In this document: piece by piece, positions 6,536 through 6,702 of the stretch
Position numbering within the stretch: position 1 is the stretch's first letter
Layout: every line of letters starts with the position of its first letter
Assembly (NCBI GenBank): GCA_900550005.1
Contig: URQL01000094.1
Coordinates: forward strand, 1-6,702
Length of the DNA: 6,702 bases
From: an uncultured Erysipelotrichaceae bacterium
Lineage (GTDB): Bacteria; Bacillota_I; Bacilli_A; Erysipelotrichales; Coprobacillaceae
Direction: 5' to 3'
Position numbers and translations under genes: made by a program
The notes under the pieces: generated by a model
The model's input: the letters and a program-made list of their open reading frames with translations, nothing else
What the model was told of the DNA's origin: nothing
Databases searched by the model: none

Positions 6536-6562
6536 GCCTAATATCCATAACGGATACTAGGC
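6536..6562. terminator. Bidirectional intrinsic terminator between convergent genes
   Basis: Arms GCCTAATATCC (6536-6546) and GGATACTAGGC (6552-6562) around ATAAC pair at 10 of 11 positions. In the rightward transcript the odd pair is A-C. In the leftward transcript it becomes a G-U wobble, so the stem is complete. T-runs lie on both sides: ATTTTTATT after it on the plus strand and CTTTTTATTTAT on the minus strand. It starts 8 bases after the stop of the leftward oxidoreductase gene, so that gene is probably its main client. It would also back up the operon terminator. Confidence 0.85.
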
Positions 6563-6569
6563 ATTTTTA

Positions 6570-6702
6570 TTAAATTTCATTTGCTACTTGATAAGCAGTT
6601 CTAATAGCATTAGCAATATCTGCTGTTCTTTTTCCTGAACAATCTCCAATATAAGATACTGGTATATTTAATCCTGTTGTATCAAAATCATTTTTCTTTG
6701 AT
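6570..6702 (-). CDS. C-terminal end of a probable FAD-dependent oxidoreductase (truncated by window edge)
   Basis: The last 43 codons and TAA of a leftward gene whose main part lies beyond the right edge. The readable tail includes IPVSYIGDCSG followed by TADIANAIRTAYQVANEI. A hydrophobic strand ending in Gly-Asp, followed by a helix of the 'ADIANAIRTAY' kind, is typical of the C-terminal FAD-contacting segment of NAD(P)/FAD-dependent oxidoreductases. NADH:flavin oxidoreductases of the old yellow enzyme/2,4-dienoyl-CoA reductase type are one example, where the Asp binds the FAD ribityl chain. The exact enzyme cannot be told from so short a piece. It ends 8 bases before the bidirectional terminator and converges with the efflux operon. 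Confidence 0.55.
   Translation of the reverse strand, partial: SKKNDFDTTGLNIPVSYIGDCSGKRTADIANAIRTAYQVANEI

Noticed and set aside
2300..6556. The 9-mer ATAACGGAT shared by the palindrome at 2291-2310 and the terminator hairpin at 6536-6562, as a possible dispersed repeat
   Set aside because: The similarity covers only the loop and inner stem, the flanks differ, and the two elements have different structure and context. A chance match is the simpler explanation.

Overview
The window is AT-rich, with coding strands dominated by A/T-ending codons, AGGAGG-type ribosome binding sites and TGA used as a stop (end of the metalloprotease gene). This suggests a low-GC member of the Bacillota using the standard bacterial code. 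A gut Erysipelotrichia-like or related lineage is my guess from the general look of the proteins and cannot be proven here. No mobile elements, CRISPR arrays, tRNA or rRNA genes were seen. All genes look like chromosomal housekeeping or efflux functions.

Layout. The left third (1-2277) is transcribed leftwards. An M50-type membrane zinc metalloprotease with a TPR-like tail (1159-2277) overlaps by 23 bp the start of topB, encoding DNA topoisomerase III (1-1181), which runs off the left edge after 393 codons. A compact divergent promoter region (2278-2392) follows. On the right is a rightward operon: a MarR-family repressor (2393-2845) and two ABC exporter half-transporters (2899-4629 and 4629-6482, sharing one base). 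It ends at a perfect-stem intrinsic terminator (6481-6510). A second, bidirectional hairpin (6536-6562) separates it from the C-terminal end of a leftward gene (6570-6702), probably a FAD-dependent oxidoreductase.

How the genes work together. The two ABC subunits have complementary motif changes. The first has an altered Walker A, Asp in place of the catalytic Glu, and Gln in place of the H-loop His. The second has intact Walker A, Walker B and H-loop but an LSQGQ signature. This is the pattern of heterodimeric type IV exporters with one degenerate and one active ATP site (BmrCD, LmrCD, EfrCD, TM287/288 type). Two near-identical 18-bp palindromes lie just upstream of marR and just upstream of the first ABC gene. 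They are very likely the operators of the MarR protein, which would make this a self-regulated, inducible efflux operon. The second palindrome contains a possible -10 box (TATACT), so the transporter genes may also have their own repressible promoter.

The best leads for something undescribed are the metalloprotease-topB pairing, the unknown near-palindrome over the metalloprotease -10 box, and the dual-operator design of the efflux operon. The efflux system itself belongs to a known class.
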